35,792 nucleotides of DNA from an uncultured Clostridia bacterium (GTDB lineage Bacteria; Bacillota; Clostridia; Oscillospirales; CAG-272). Made by a program: the position numbers and the translations under genes. Position 1 is the first letter of the stretch, and the number at the start of each line of letters is the position of its first letter. A model generated the notes under the pieces. That model saw only the letters and a list, made by a program, of their open reading frames with translations, made no database searches and was not told where the DNA came from. Positions 1 through 7,372 of this stretch are shown in pieces. The stretch spans positions 1-35,792 of the forward strand of contig CAMEON010000020.1 in NCBI GenBank assembly GCA_945929845.1, read 5' to 3'.

Positions 1-97
1 AACAGCAGAAACGCCTTCGCTGAGCTTTGCTCTGACCCCTTTCCCCGCTCTACGGTGGAAAAGGGAACGCACTGTGGGGGAGTAGGTGAACTGTAAC
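1..97 (-). repeat. GTTACAGTTCA-family intergenic repeat, copy 1 (cut by window edge)
   Basis: Read on the minus strand, this starts with GTTACAGTTCACCTA and runs through a GC-rich stretch ending near GGCGTTTCTG. The same order of motifs is found on the plus strand at 23384 and 27402, so this is a third copy in opposite orientation, truncated by the window start. Its terminal GTTACAG lies only one base before the stop codon of the lipoprotein gene at 99-878, so the element begins right at the end of that gene and would lie in its 3' UTR. Confidence 0.75.
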
Positions 98-98
98 T

Positions 99-878
99 TC
101 ATTCTTGATAGTCTGCCACGCAGAAGGACATCCAGAAGCTGTCTGTAAACAAGTCCGCATCAGCATACAGGACGACCAGCATCCCGTCCTGATAAAACTG
201 GACATACACCTGATCGCTGTCCTTCAGTTCGGATACCATAGCAGTCACCCGCTCACCGCCGGCTATAGTCAGCTCCCTTTCATATATGTTCTGGTATGCG
301 GAATACTGCTGATAATTATCCGGGGAGGGTGCATCAGGAGCGATCACAGCCAACACCTCACGGCAGGTATTGGCACTGTTCACCTGCACATTGTTCAGAA
401 CCTCCGGGTAAGCCACTCTCACGGACAGATCGTACCCGTTCACCCTACAATGGTACCAGATCCAGGGAAGATTGTACAATTCATTTGTCATGAGCGTTAT
501 GTTCGCATATCCCTCCTGATTCCGCAAGTCCACAGGCTTCCCGTTTACCTGCGGAGCAACGACTTGTATGCTCCCGGTTGTCATGGATGACAGGGTAGCT
601 GTATACACTGTGCCATAATTTACCGATTCAGAGGAGAGTGTGTCACTCAAACCGGTGTTGCGACCTGTCAGAATACGATACAGTTCATCATAGGTGGCAA
701 AGGAATGGCTTGTATGTTCTTGCGGTTCCACATTGACAAGTGTGTTTCCCTGTGATACAGAGGAAACCGTCAGCGACTCGCTTTCATCATCTCCCGGCTT
801 CTGTGTTTGGCACGAGCAGAAAGTGAGAGTGAGTGTGAAAAGAAGGACCGTCAGGAACACTTTAACACACCTTTTCAT
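99..878 (-). CDS. Lipoprotein of unknown function
   Basis: A 259-residue protein with a clear lipoprotein signal: basic start MKRCVK, a hydrophobic stretch, then the lipobox LTFCSC, so the mature protein should start at a cysteine near residue 21-23 and be anchored to the outer face of the membrane. A Ser/Thr/Glu-rich linker (about residues 24-60) precedes a soluble domain of roughly 190 residues that I do not recognise; it is rich in beta-prone segments and aromatic residues. The ATG at 878 has a GAAGG Shine-Dalgarno about 8 nt upstream, and a good sigma-A promoter lies at 937-965. It appears monocistronic. Function cannot be assigned from sequence alone; an extracytoplasmic binding or sensing role is only a guess. 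Confidence 0.8.
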   Translation of the reverse strand: MKRCVKVFLTVLLFTLTLTFCSCQTQKPGDDESESLTVSSVSQGNTLVNVEPQEHTSHSFATYDELYRILTGRNTGLSDTLSSESVNYGTVYTATLSSMTTGSIQVVAPQVNGKPVDLRNQEGYANITLMTNELYNLPWIWYHCRVNGYDLSVRVAYPEVLNNVQVNSANTCREVLAVIAPDAPSPDNYQQYSAYQNIYERELTIAGGERVTAMVSELKDSDQVYVQFYQDGMLVVLYADADLFTDSFWMSFCVADYQE

Positions 879-936
879 CTGATTACCTTCTTTCTAATAC
901 ATGATATGCGGAAATGATTGTCATTCCATCGCCCTC

Positions 937-965
937 ATTTTACCATATTTTTTCTCATTTGTCAA
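937..965 (-). promoter_or_regulatory. Sigma-A promoter of the lipoprotein gene
   Basis: On the minus strand there is TTGACA (960-965), a 17-bp spacer and TAAAAT (937-942). This sits about 60 bp upstream of the ATG at 878 and is the obvious promoter for that gene. Confidence 0.75.
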
Positions 966-1004
966 GACCTTAAATAAAAATTGTATCATTCTGGAACAAA
1001 CCGC

Positions 1005-1381
1005 GTTACAGTTCAGGTGCTTGACCGGGACATATCTGCATAATCTCATGCCCCGTATAGATTCTAAGCCCCATCCCCCCGACCCCCTTCCCCGCCGGGG
1101 AAGGGGGAGAGCCTAAGTTTTTTCGCAAGGGGCCTGCGGCCCCTTGCATCCCCGCCTCTATTGCGCCGGATGCAGCTGTACTGACCGGATGTAGGATAAC
1201 ATTCCACACCGGGCGCATTTACAGGGGTGCCCCTCCTCCTTCGGAGAAGAGGACGGCAGTCCCCGGCGAAAAAATCCCCAATCTCCCTCTCCCCGCCGGG
1301 GAAGGGGGGGATGGGCGCAAGAAATCTATACAGGGCATGGGATAAGGCAGGTATGTCATAGTCAAGCACTTGTACTGTAGC
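1005..1381. repeat. 377-bp inverted-repeat element with GTTACAG ends
   Basis: The left end (from 1005, GTTACAGTTCAGGTGCTTGA) and the reverse complement of the right end (from 1381, GCTACAGTACAAGTGCTTGA) stay clearly similar for about 60 bp, both passing through CATGCCC and TATAGATT. Weaker similarity continues inward to the GC hairpins CCCCTTCCCCGCCGGGGAAG (1083-1103) and a matching one near 1285-1310. The interior also holds a perfect hairpin GCAAGGGGCC-tgc-GGCCCCTTGC (about 1124-1146). No open reading frame of interest lies inside. This explains most of the 880-1474 gap. The architecture is that of a large MITE or a pair of inverted smaller elements. No clear target-site duplication is visible. 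Confidence 0.7.
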
Positions 1382-1393
1382 ACCGACCCTATG

Positions 1394-1442
1394 AAAAAGC
1401 CCCTGCCTTCTCCCTACTTGTAGCAGGGAAAAGGCAATGGGG
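1394..1442 (-). terminator. Rho-independent terminator after the EEP-family gene
   Basis: On the minus strand, downstream of the stop at 1475, an imperfect stem TGCCTTTTCCCT / AGGGAGAAGGCA extended by CCCC/GGGG is followed by CTTTTTC (1394-1399). Position and T-run fit an intrinsic terminator for the upstream operon. Confidence 0.6.
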
Positions 1443-1474
1443 CCTCAAGGCATTGCTATTCTCACTTTACTTCT

Positions 1475-2200
1475 TTACTTTCCCATTCGATCCGTCACCA
1501 TCACATCTGCCAGAAGCATGCTGTGGTCTGTCGTCCTGTCCGTGCAGGTGTCAAGCAGGCGGACATGGGACAGCACCAGCGGATCGGTATAGATCATGTG
1601 GTCGATGGAATTGATGTGGGCGTAGGTCAGAAGGCCGGTATGTGCGGTACGGACATCCGGTATGTACCGCAGGATCTTCTCCGCCGTGGTGTTGAAGTCC
1701 CCACAGCAGACAAACCCATCGGTGTGGGTAGCCCGCCAGTCCCGGAGCACGCCGGAGAGACAGCGGAGCGTATCGGTGTTGGCCTCCTCGCTCTCCACGG
1801 ACAGGTGGGTGTTGAACACCGTGACAGACAAGCCGCCAAGGTCAAGGGTCACATACCCGCAGGAGGTTCCCTGCTTGGCCACGGTCACAGGGTACGGAAT
1901 GGTCTCGGCGGCCAGGATGGGGTAGCCGGACAGGATGGCTGTGCCGTATGCCCCGCCCTGAAAATCCCGGATCTTGATGAAATACTGGTACGGCAGGCCG
2001 GACATGGCCGACAGCCGGGCGGGCATATCCACCCGCTCCGAGCGTTCTGCCCCCTGATCCACCTCCTGGAGGGCGACCACCTGCGCCCCGCTCTCCCGGA
2101 TCTTCCCGGCCAGGGCTGCCAGGTTTTCCTCTGTGTAACGCCCGGCGGTAAAGTGGGCAGAGCAGATATTGAGGGACGCAAGGGTAAAGGTTTTTTCCAT
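1475..2200 (-). CDS. Endonuclease/exonuclease/phosphatase (EEP) family hydrolase
   Basis: A 241-residue cytoplasmic protein of the DNase I-like metal-dependent phosphodiesterase fold. The family signature residues are all present in order: SLNIC near residue 9-13, LQEVD with the metal-binding Glu46, CGDFNT (general Asp/Asn pair), SIDHMIYT, and the C-terminal TTDHSML with the catalytic His near 226. The ATG at 2200 is preferred because it has an AAAGGA Shine-Dalgarno; the frame stays open a further 55 codons upstream, but that extension is Pro/Arg-rich and overlaps the end of the GH1 gene. The substrate is not predictable: members cleave nucleic acids, phosphoinositides, sphingomyelin or other phosphoesters, and no signal peptide is present. 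It lies 34 bp after the GH1 gene, so is probably the last gene of that operon. Confidence 0.85.
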   Translation of the reverse strand: MEKTFTLASLNICSAHFTAGRYTEENLAALAGKIRESGAQVVALQEVDQGAERSERVDMPARLSAMSGLPYQYFIKIRDFQGGAYGTAILSGYPILAAETIPYPVTVAKQGTSCGYVTLDLGGLSVTVFNTHLSVESEEANTDTLRCLSGVLRDWRATHTDGFVCCGDFNTTAEKILRYIPDVRTAHTGLLTYAHINSIDHMIYTDPLVLSHVRLLDTCTDRTTDHSMLLADVMVTDRMGK

Positions 2201-2234
2201 ATTTCGGCTTCCTTTCTCCAGGGCGGGCGGATGC

Positions 2235-3569
2235 TCAGCCCTGCCCTCTGGCCCGGCGGATGAAGTCACGGTAGAAGTAGGCGGACTTCTTCCAGGTGGT
2301 CTCTCCGGTCTCGAAGTTGGTCTTCTGTATGCCGAACTTGGAATTGTAAGCGGCCGACCACTCAAAGTTATCCATCAGGCTCCACAGGAAGTAGCCCCGG
2401 ACATCGTACCCCTCGTCGATCACCTTTTCCAGCCAGGTCAAAAATCCGTTGATGTACCGGATCCTGTCGGTGTCCTCGATGATACCGTCCGGACCCACCG
2501 GTTCCTCTCCGTTGGCATAGGTGCCGTTCTCGGTGATGTAGATGGGGCACTGGATGTGGTACAGGTCATGGAGCAGGTGTACGGCGTCGTAGACGGCCTT
2601 GGGATAGTATTCGGCGGCGTTGTTCATGAAGTTGCCGCCCTGGGAGAAGTCCGCCTCCGCCTTCTTGTCCGTAGTGACCACCACACGGTTGTAGACATTC
2701 AGGCCGAAGAAGTCCAGAGGCTGGGAGGTAAGCGCAAAGTCATGGGGCTCCATCTTCATCAGGGTGCCTTCCCTCTCTAAGTGCTCCAGCAGGTAGTCGG
2801 AGTAGTGCCCGGCCAGGATGGGATCGGTGTAGAACTTCCAGTTCCGCTCGTCCTGATCCACCATCAGTGCCTGGTCAGCCTCGGAATCCGTCAGTGCGTG
2901 ACGCTTCCAGATGTCAATGACCACGCCCACCTTGGCTCCGGCAGGATTCACCGCCCGGAAGGCCTCCACGCCCTTCCCGTGGGCGACCAGAATGTTATGA
3001 CGAGCCTGGTTGCCCCAGACCTCGTTGGTATATCCCGGGGCGAAGGCACCGCAGGCGTAGCCCACATAGGTGGCGATGGGCTCATTGATGGTGGCCCACA
3101 GCGGCACCACATCCCCAAAGGCCCGGAACATCTTCTCCGCATACTCGCCGAACCACTGGATGGAGTCCCTGTTGACCCAGCCGCCTCTGTCCTCCAGCAC
3201 CTGGGGCAGATCCCAGTGGTACAGGGTGACGCAGGGCGTGATGCCGGCCTGATTCAGGGATTCAAAGCAACGCTTGTAGTAGTCCATGCCCTTCTCATTG
3301 AGCTGGCCGACCCCGTCCGGCAGGACCCGGGACCAGGAGATGGACATCCGGTAGGCGTTGGCTCCCAGTGCCTTGAGATTGGCAAGGTCACGGTCAAACT
3401 TGTGGTAGCTGTCACAGGCCACGGTGGGGATCTGATTCATGAAGGTCTTCCCCGGCTTCGCTGCAAAGGTGTCCCATATGGAGGGGGTGCGGCCGTCCTC
3501 CAGGGCGCCGCCTTCGATCTGTCCGGCGCTGGTCGCACAGCCCCAGAGGAAATTCTTCGGAAATGGCAT
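2235..3569 (-). CDS. Glycoside hydrolase family 1 beta-glucosidase / 6-phospho-beta-glucosidase type
   Basis: A 444-residue cytoplasmic (no signal peptide) GH1 enzyme of normal full length. It opens with the GH1 N-terminal signature NFLWGCATSAGQIEGG, has the acid/base in TINEP (Glu163) and the nucleophile in ITENGT (Glu347), and ends with the conserved WSLMDNFEW segment that lines the -1 subsite. It is a retaining hydrolase releasing beta-linked glucose or related sugars from disaccharides and glycosides. The C-terminal NFEW-type signature is more usual in plain beta-glucosidases than in 6-phospho enzymes, but I would not fix the substrate. The ATG at 3569 has an AAAGGAG ribosome site. It lies 94 bp downstream of the pseudouridine synthase gene with no obvious promoter between, so it may be read from the rsmA promoter. 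Confidence 0.93.
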   Translation of the reverse strand: MPFPKNFLWGCATSAGQIEGGALEDGRTPSIWDTFAAKPGKTFMNQIPTVACDSYHKFDRDLANLKALGANAYRMSISWSRVLPDGVGQLNEKGMDYYKRCFESLNQAGITPCVTLYHWDLPQVLEDRGGWVNRDSIQWFGEYAEKMFRAFGDVVPLWATINEPIATYVGYACGAFAPGYTNEVWGNQARHNILVAHGKGVEAFRAVNPAGAKVGVVIDIWKRHALTDSEADQALMVDQDERNWKFYTDPILAGHYSDYLLEHLEREGTLMKMEPHDFALTSQPLDFFGLNVYNRVVVTTDKKAEADFSQGGNFMNNAAEYYPKAVYDAVHLLHDLYHIQCPIYITENGTYANGEEPVGPDGIIEDTDRIRYINGFLTWLEKVIDEGYDVRGYFLWSLMDNFEWSAAYNSKFGIQKTNFETGETTWKKSAYFYRDFIRRARGQG

Positions 3570-3601
3570 GATAATTCTCCTTTTTACATGTATTTTTATC
3601 C

Positions 3602-3635
3602 GGCGGTTCCTGCATGGCTATCCGCAGGTACCGCC
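3602..3635 (+). terminator. Hairpin with T-run between pseudouridine synthase and GH1 genes
   Basis: GGCGGTTCCTGC (3602-3613) and GCAGGTACCGCC (3624-3635) pair with one mismatch around a 10-nt loop. On the plus strand the stem is followed by TGTTTTTTC, so it looks like an intrinsic terminator facing antisense transcripts. On the minus strand, along which the genes run, no T-run follows. Confidence 0.35.
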
Positions 3636-3663
3636 TGTTTTTTCACAGGTTTCGGTTTGGCCT

Positions 3664-4344
3664 TCAGGGTGCGTATGCCTCCGCCCCGAAAGCATCCCAG
3701 GGTGCCTTGCCGGTATCCGGCGGGGCTGTGAAAGTCACAGGTACCCCGGTGGCAGGATGGGTAAAGGTCAGGCGACAGCTCCACAGGGCGAAGCAGGGCA
3801 ACTTCCGACGGGAGCCGTACTTGCCGTCCCCCAACAGGGGAAGCCCCCGGGCGGCAAACTGTGCCCGTATCTGGTGGGTGCGTCCGGTCAGCAGGCGTAC
3901 CCGCAAAAGGGTGTTCCCTTCCCCGTCTGTGGCCAGGGTGCGGTAGGTCAGGCGGGCTTGCTTCACGCCTTGCCGCGGCGTAGCTCCCTCGCCCGGCGGG
4001 GCTACCGGGAAGGTCTTGTTGGTTCGCTTATCGTGGTAGAGGTAGTCCGTCAGCGTTCCCTCCGGCTCCTCTGGCGGGGCGGGCAGGACGCACAGGTACT
4101 CCTTGATGCAGTGTTCATGATCCTGCAATTGGGCGGACAGGTTGGCGGCGGACGGTGTTTTGCCGAACAGGATCAGCCCGCCGGTGGGGGTGTCCAGCCG
4201 ATGGAGCAGGCGCAGACCCGGGCGGCTGGCGGCAAGGGTCGTGAAAAGATCCGGCTGGCCGGAGGGATCCGGCTGGGATGGCATACCCGGCGGCTTGACG
4301 GCTACCAGCAAATGCCTGTCCTCGTGTAGGATGGTCGGTTCCAT
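3664..4344 (-). CDS. RluA-family RNA pseudouridine synthase
   Basis: A 226-residue short member of the RluA/RluC/RluD family, which converts specific uridines in rRNA or tRNA to pseudouridine. The family motif LLHRLDTPTGG is present with the catalytic Asp51; the N-terminal VAVKPPGMPS and the later LLTGRTHQIRAQFAARGLPLLGD segment are also diagnostic. There is no N-terminal S4 domain, as in the small catalytic-core-only clade, so the target site (23S rRNA or tRNA) cannot be predicted. The start at 4344 lies 23 bp after the rsmA stop, which implies co-transcription of two RNA-modification genes. Confidence 0.92.
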   Translation of the reverse strand: MEPTILHEDRHLLVAVKPPGMPSQPDPSGQPDLFTTLAASRPGLRLLHRLDTPTGGLILFGKTPSAANLSAQLQDHEHCIKEYLCVLPAPPEEPEGTLTDYLYHDKRTNKTFPVAPPGEGATPRQGVKQARLTYRTLATDGEGNTLLRVRLLTGRTHQIRAQFAARGLPLLGDGKYGSRRKLPCFALWSCRLTFTHPATGVPVTFTAPPDTGKAPWDAFGAEAYAP

Positions 4345-4367
4345 ACCTGTCGTATCGTCCTCCCGCC

Positions 4368-5264
4368 TCAGGTATCGGATCCCTTGGCGCAGGCGTCCGC
4401 CCGGTACGCCGCGATCCTGTCGGCCAGGTCGGCGAAGGCCGCAATGTCCAGCCGCTCCCCCCGGATGTCCGGGCGGTGTCCGGCGTCCTGGATCATGGAC
4501 TGTATCGCCTGCTTCGGAATGTCGGAGAAGCCTGCGGACAGTGCGTTGACCAGCGTCTTGCGCCGCTGTTCAAAGGCAAAGCGCACGGTGTCAAAGAGCA
4601 GCTTCTCATCCCGTGGCTGTACAGGCTTCTCCCGGTACAGCCGGATGCGCACCACGGCGGAGTCCACCTTGGGGGCCGGAATGAAATTGCCTGCGCTGAC
4701 CCGGAACAACTTCTCGGCCTGCCCGTAGTAGTTGAGCACGGCGGTGATGGCTCCGTAAGCCTTGTCCCCTGCCCCGGCGCACAGCCTGTCCGCCACCTCG
4801 GCCTGGATCATGACAGTGATGCTGTCAAAGGGCAGGCCGGATTCCAACAGGCGCATGAGGATGGGCGTGGTGATGTAGTACGGCAGGTTGGCACACACCG
4901 ACACCGGCCCCTCGGCAAAGGACGGGGCCAGCAGGGCGGCCAGGTCTGTTTTCATGATGTCCTGATTCAGCACCGTGACCACCCCCTCGGGGCAGTCGCT
5001 CAGGGTGTACTTCAGGACGGGGATCAGACCCCGGTCGATCTCCACGGCCAGCACCCGGCGGTAGCGACAGGCCAGCTCCCGTGTCAACACCCCCATGCCT
5101 GGCCCGATCTCCAGCACCGTGGCCTGTTTCGTGTCCGAGCAGGCGGCGGCGATGTCCTCCACCACAGCCGGGTTGGTCAGGAAATTCTGCCCGAACTCCT
5201 TGCGGGGGGTCAGGTTGTATAAGGACATGATGTCCCTGACTGTGCGGATGTCACATAAATTCAT
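4368..5264 (-). CDS. rsmA: 16S rRNA adenine-1518/1519 dimethyltransferase
   Basis: RsmA/KsgA uses S-adenosylmethionine to dimethylate two adjacent adenines in the loop at the 3' end of 16S rRNA during small-subunit assembly. Diagnostic features: the N-terminal KEFGQNFLTNP, the SAM-binding motif VLEIGPGMGVLT, an acidic AVEID, and the catalytic NLPYYITTPI (Asn about residue 126). I start at ATG 5264 (298 residues), which has GGAAG 5 nt upstream. An in-frame TTG at 5288 adding eight residues also has an AGGAAG site, so the longer form (306 residues) is a real alternative. A sigma-A promoter lies at 5316-5344, making this the first gene of a probable rsmA-rluA-GH1-EEP operon. Confidence 0.96.
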   Translation of the reverse strand: MNLCDIRTVRDIMSLYNLTPRKEFGQNFLTNPAVVEDIAAACSDTKQATVLEIGPGMGVLTRELACRYRRVLAVEIDRGLIPVLKYTLSDCPEGVVTVLNQDIMKTDLAALLAPSFAEGPVSVCANLPYYITTPILMRLLESGLPFDSITVMIQAEVADRLCAGAGDKAYGAITAVLNYYGQAEKLFRVSAGNFIPAPKVDSAVVRIRLYREKPVQPRDEKLLFDTVRFAFEQRRKTLVNALSAGFSDIPKQAIQSMIQDAGHRPDIRGERLDIAAFADLADRIAAYRADACAKGSDT

Positions 5265-5315
5265 TCTTACTTCCGGCCTTTTTCCCAAGGCTTCCTTCTC
5301 TCAGTTTCGAGACCT

Positions 5316-5344
5316 ATTTTACCACACTTCCGGCCGAAAATCAA
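5316..5344 (-). promoter_or_regulatory. Sigma-A promoter of the rsmA operon
   Basis: Minus strand TTGATT (5339-5344), 17-bp spacer, TAAAAT (5316-5321). The predicted start of transcription is near 5309, leaving a leader of about 20 nt for the TTG start or 45 nt for the ATG start of rsmA. Confidence 0.65.
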
Positions 5345-5373
5345 GATGTGCAGGCACATACAGGTGAAATATT

Positions 5374-5538
5374 GTTGCAGTTCAGCCGGGTGGCTTTGAA
5401 ACAATCGCATAACCTCATGCTTCATATGTGTCATGCTTTACATTTCGGACGGATATGGAACCTGCCCCTACAATTGTAAAACCTGTACGGAATATCATGT
5501 GATACGGTTATTCCACGGCCACCCGGCTGAACTGTAAC
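5374..5538. repeat. 165-bp MITE-like element with GTT(G/A)CAGTTCAGCC ends
   Basis: The left end at 5374 (GTTGCAGTTCAGCCGGGTGG) and the reverse complement of the right end at 5538 (GTTACAGTTCAGCCGGGTGG) match at 20 of 21 positions. The interior shares a short block (CATAACCTCATGC against CATAATCTCATGC) with the larger element at 1005-1381, so the two are relatives. It lies between the rsmA promoter and the tRNA-Val promoter. No coding potential and no clear target-site duplication. Confidence 0.75.
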
Positions 5539-5579
5539 TTCAATGCTGAAAAAATTTCAAACTTTTTTTGAAAAAGGGG

Positions 5580-5608
5580 TTGCTTTTTTGCGTGAAGTGT
5601 GGTATAAT
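5580..5608 (+). promoter_or_regulatory. Promoter of tRNA-Val
   Basis: TTGCTT (5580-5585), 17-bp spacer, TATAAT (5603-5608). The predicted start point is about 8 nt before the tRNA. Confidence 0.7.
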
Positions 5609-5622
5609 ATGAATCGTTCCAA

Positions 5623-5699
<77 letters not shown>

Positions 5700-5707
5700 T
5701 GATAGAT

Positions 5708-5849
5708 GGGGCTGTCTCAAGCTTGGGAATTACCGCCAATCGAACAGCAACCTATACAAAAACATTTGCTTTCCAATAGTGGTATGCAAGTGTTTTTTTG
5801 TTGAACTGTTACAAAAAAATTTTCCAAAAAATCAATTTGAGACAGCCCC
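5708..5849 (+). mobile_element. MITE-A copy 1 (142 bp)
   Basis: Bounded by perfect 13-bp terminal inverted repeats GGGGCTGTCTCAA / TTGAGACAGCCCC. It is an inverted, near-identical copy (four substitutions and one base in a T-run) of the element at 6900-7204. It has no ORF, so it is non-autonomous; the ends resemble those of some Firmicutes insertion sequences, but I cannot name the family. The right end is followed by TTTTTTG, so the paired ends plus the T-run could serve as a transcription terminator for tRNA-Val just upstream. Confidence 0.85.
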
Positions 5850-5919
5850 TTTTTTGTTACACATCAGTAGAAGGAGTCTTGTGGCAGATCATCGTCAGGC
5901 ATGATTGGAAATGCACTCC

Positions 5920-6884
5920 TTATGCTTTGTCGCCATACTGTATCTCCACATGGATGTCCTGCGGGTGATCGCCGAAGCTGCGGCCGAACAGATTGAAACC
6001 ACCCTTGTACTGGGCGTCCGGCTTATTCCCGATCCGCAGGATCAGAGTCCTGGCTCCCTGAAAATCCCGCACGGTCGGCGCATGGGCACTCATGACACGC
6101 TCGCCGCAGAAAAAGCACCCCTCCTCCGTCACCGTGACCTGCTTCAGCTCCCCGTACTGGGTGCTGGTGTCGTCCCACCAGTCCGGATTGAGCCTGCCTC
6201 GCCTTCCCCCGAAGTCGCTGGGGGAGGTGAAAGTGACCAGCTCCCGGCCGTTGAGCCACAGGGTGATGTTGCTTTTCCAACCGATCCTGTAGTTGATGAT
6301 CTCTGAACACACCTCCAGCGTCACCTCTATGCGGCAGAGGGGACGGCAGCATGGATATTGCTGACCGTATACTCTACAAAGCTCGCACTGGCCCAAAGCA
6401 ACATGGCCTCCACCCGGCGGGGGGTGAAGATATTGCCGTCGTCGAACATGATCTGCTCCTCCCGGGTGCAAAAGCCGGAGGGAAACTCCGGTTCAGCGGC
6501 GGTGTATAGGCCCACCGGAATGTCCTGCACGAACCTTGTGGCATCCGAGGACGGTTCCAACGAATGGTTGTATATGTGCAGGGAGGTAAAAACCGTATGG
6601 CAGAGCTGAACCTGCCCCCGCTTGCCAGGCATGAGCAGGATCTCGATCAACCCGGCCTGCTTCAGGATATTCAAATGGAAGACAGCGGTGGAGACAGACA
6701 TATGCATGGCCCGGGCGATCTCCGAGATCGTGTGGGCTGAATCATAGAGCATACGCAGGATGGCCAACCGCTCTGGGGAGGCCAGGGCATGGCATTTAGC
6801 CGCCACCTCCCCGGTGGTGTTGGGGTCAGCCAGAGAGTAGGCATAGCGCATGAATCTGACTTCGTGGTACATCTGATCTTCCAT
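5920..6884 (-). pseudogene. Frameshifted ArsR-type winged-helix transcriptional regulator
   Basis: One gene read in two frames. The 5' part (6884 to about 6327) encodes a winged helix-turn-helix with ASPERLAILRMLYDS, HTISEIARAMHMSVSTAVFHL and LKQAGLIE, followed by the start of a ligand/effector-type domain. The frame then ends at a stop near 6327, while the adjacent frame continues with EVCSEIINYR, SDFGGRRGRLNPDWW and STQYGELKQV to 5922. Both halves belong to one protein of roughly 320 residues, a type I recall as predicted HTH regulators in Firmicutes. The shift corresponds to loss of one base somewhere around 6320-6350, where a CCCC run occurs (minus strand). ATG 6884 has a GGAGGG ribosome site. 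A MITE ends only a few bases upstream of that site, so the original promoter has probably been displaced. It could be a real pseudogene or a sequencing or assembly indel. Confidence 0.75.
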
Positions 6885-6899
6885 ATGAACACCCTCCAA

Positions 6900-7204
6900 G
6901 GGGCTGTCTCAAATTGATTTTTTAGGGAACCGCTGATTTATTCGGCGGCACATCTTCGGCACATCTTTTCCCGCCTGCTTCTTGCCGAAAAACTCGATGT
7001 ACATCCAGTACATCTTGAGTTTTTCGCAATCGCAGACGAAAAAATCTGTACCGAATCTGTACCACCTCATTAAATCAGTGTTTCCTTAGAAAATTTTTTT
7101 GTAACAGTTCAACAAAAAACACTTGCATACCGCTATTGGCAAGCAAATGTTTTTGTATAGGTTGCTGTTCGATTGGCGGTAATTCCCAAACTTGAGACAG
7201 CCCC
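6900..7204 (-). mobile_element. MITE-A copy 2, split by a nested element
   Basis: The same 13-bp terminal inverted repeats GGGGCTGTCTCAA as the element at 5708-5849, but in opposite orientation and 305 bp long, because a second element (6925-7086) with its TA duplication has jumped into it. Removing the insert restores the 142-bp unit to within one base. The left boundary directly precedes the ribosome site of the frameshifted regulator at 5920-6884. The right boundary is 40 bp upstream of the promoter at 7245. Confidence 0.85.
6925..7086 (-). mobile_element. MITE-B copy 1 (162 bp) nested in MITE-A
   Basis: Terminal inverted repeats GGGAACCGCTGATT / AATCAGTGTTTCCT, flanked by TA on both sides (6923-6924 and 7087-7088). 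The empty site is deducible by comparison with MITE-A copy 1, and it supports a TA target duplication as made by IS630/Tc1-mariner-type transposases. A second copy (154 of 162 bases identical) lies at 32907-33068. The centre forms a strong hairpin (CGAAAAACTC at 6986 with GAGTTTTTCG at 7017-7026, enclosing GATGTAC/GTACATC). The minus strand carries a 53-codon ORF (7070 to 6909) starting MRWYRFGTDF; whether it is translated is unknown. Confidence 0.8.
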
Positions 7205-7244
7205 ATAAGCACGAATAATTTCAATTTTTCACTATATTATAGCA

Positions 7245-7274
7245 TTGACAAAGAAAAAAATGCAAGTGTATAAT
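7245..7274 (+). promoter_or_regulatory. Promoter of the NPCBM/GH36 operon
   Basis: TTGACA (7245-7250), 18-bp spacer, TATAAT (7269-7274). It leaves a leader of about 90 nt before the ATG at 7373, whose ribosome site is AAAGGAGG. Confidence 0.75.
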
Positions 7275-7372
7275 GGAACAAATAGCAAAAGTTCACAAGA
7301 AAAAATGGAAGAGCACACGCTTTAGTATCTCTTTTACAGTGAATATTTTGTGTAAAAAAGGAGGACGCTCAT

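Noticed and set aside
5920..6899. Two separate genes in place of one frameshifted regulator
   Set aside because: The downstream frame has no ribosome site or credible start at its open region, and its conserved part continues the same protein family.
6925..7086. MITE-B as part of a structured regulatory RNA such as a riboswitch of the NPCBM operon
   Set aside because: The NPCBM promoter at 7245-7274 lies downstream of it, so it is not in that leader, and the second copy is also outside the transcribed leader of the LRR gene.
5708..7204. Full insertion sequence with transposase
   Set aside because: The only coding sequence between the inverted repeats is an HTH regulator without any transposase motif.
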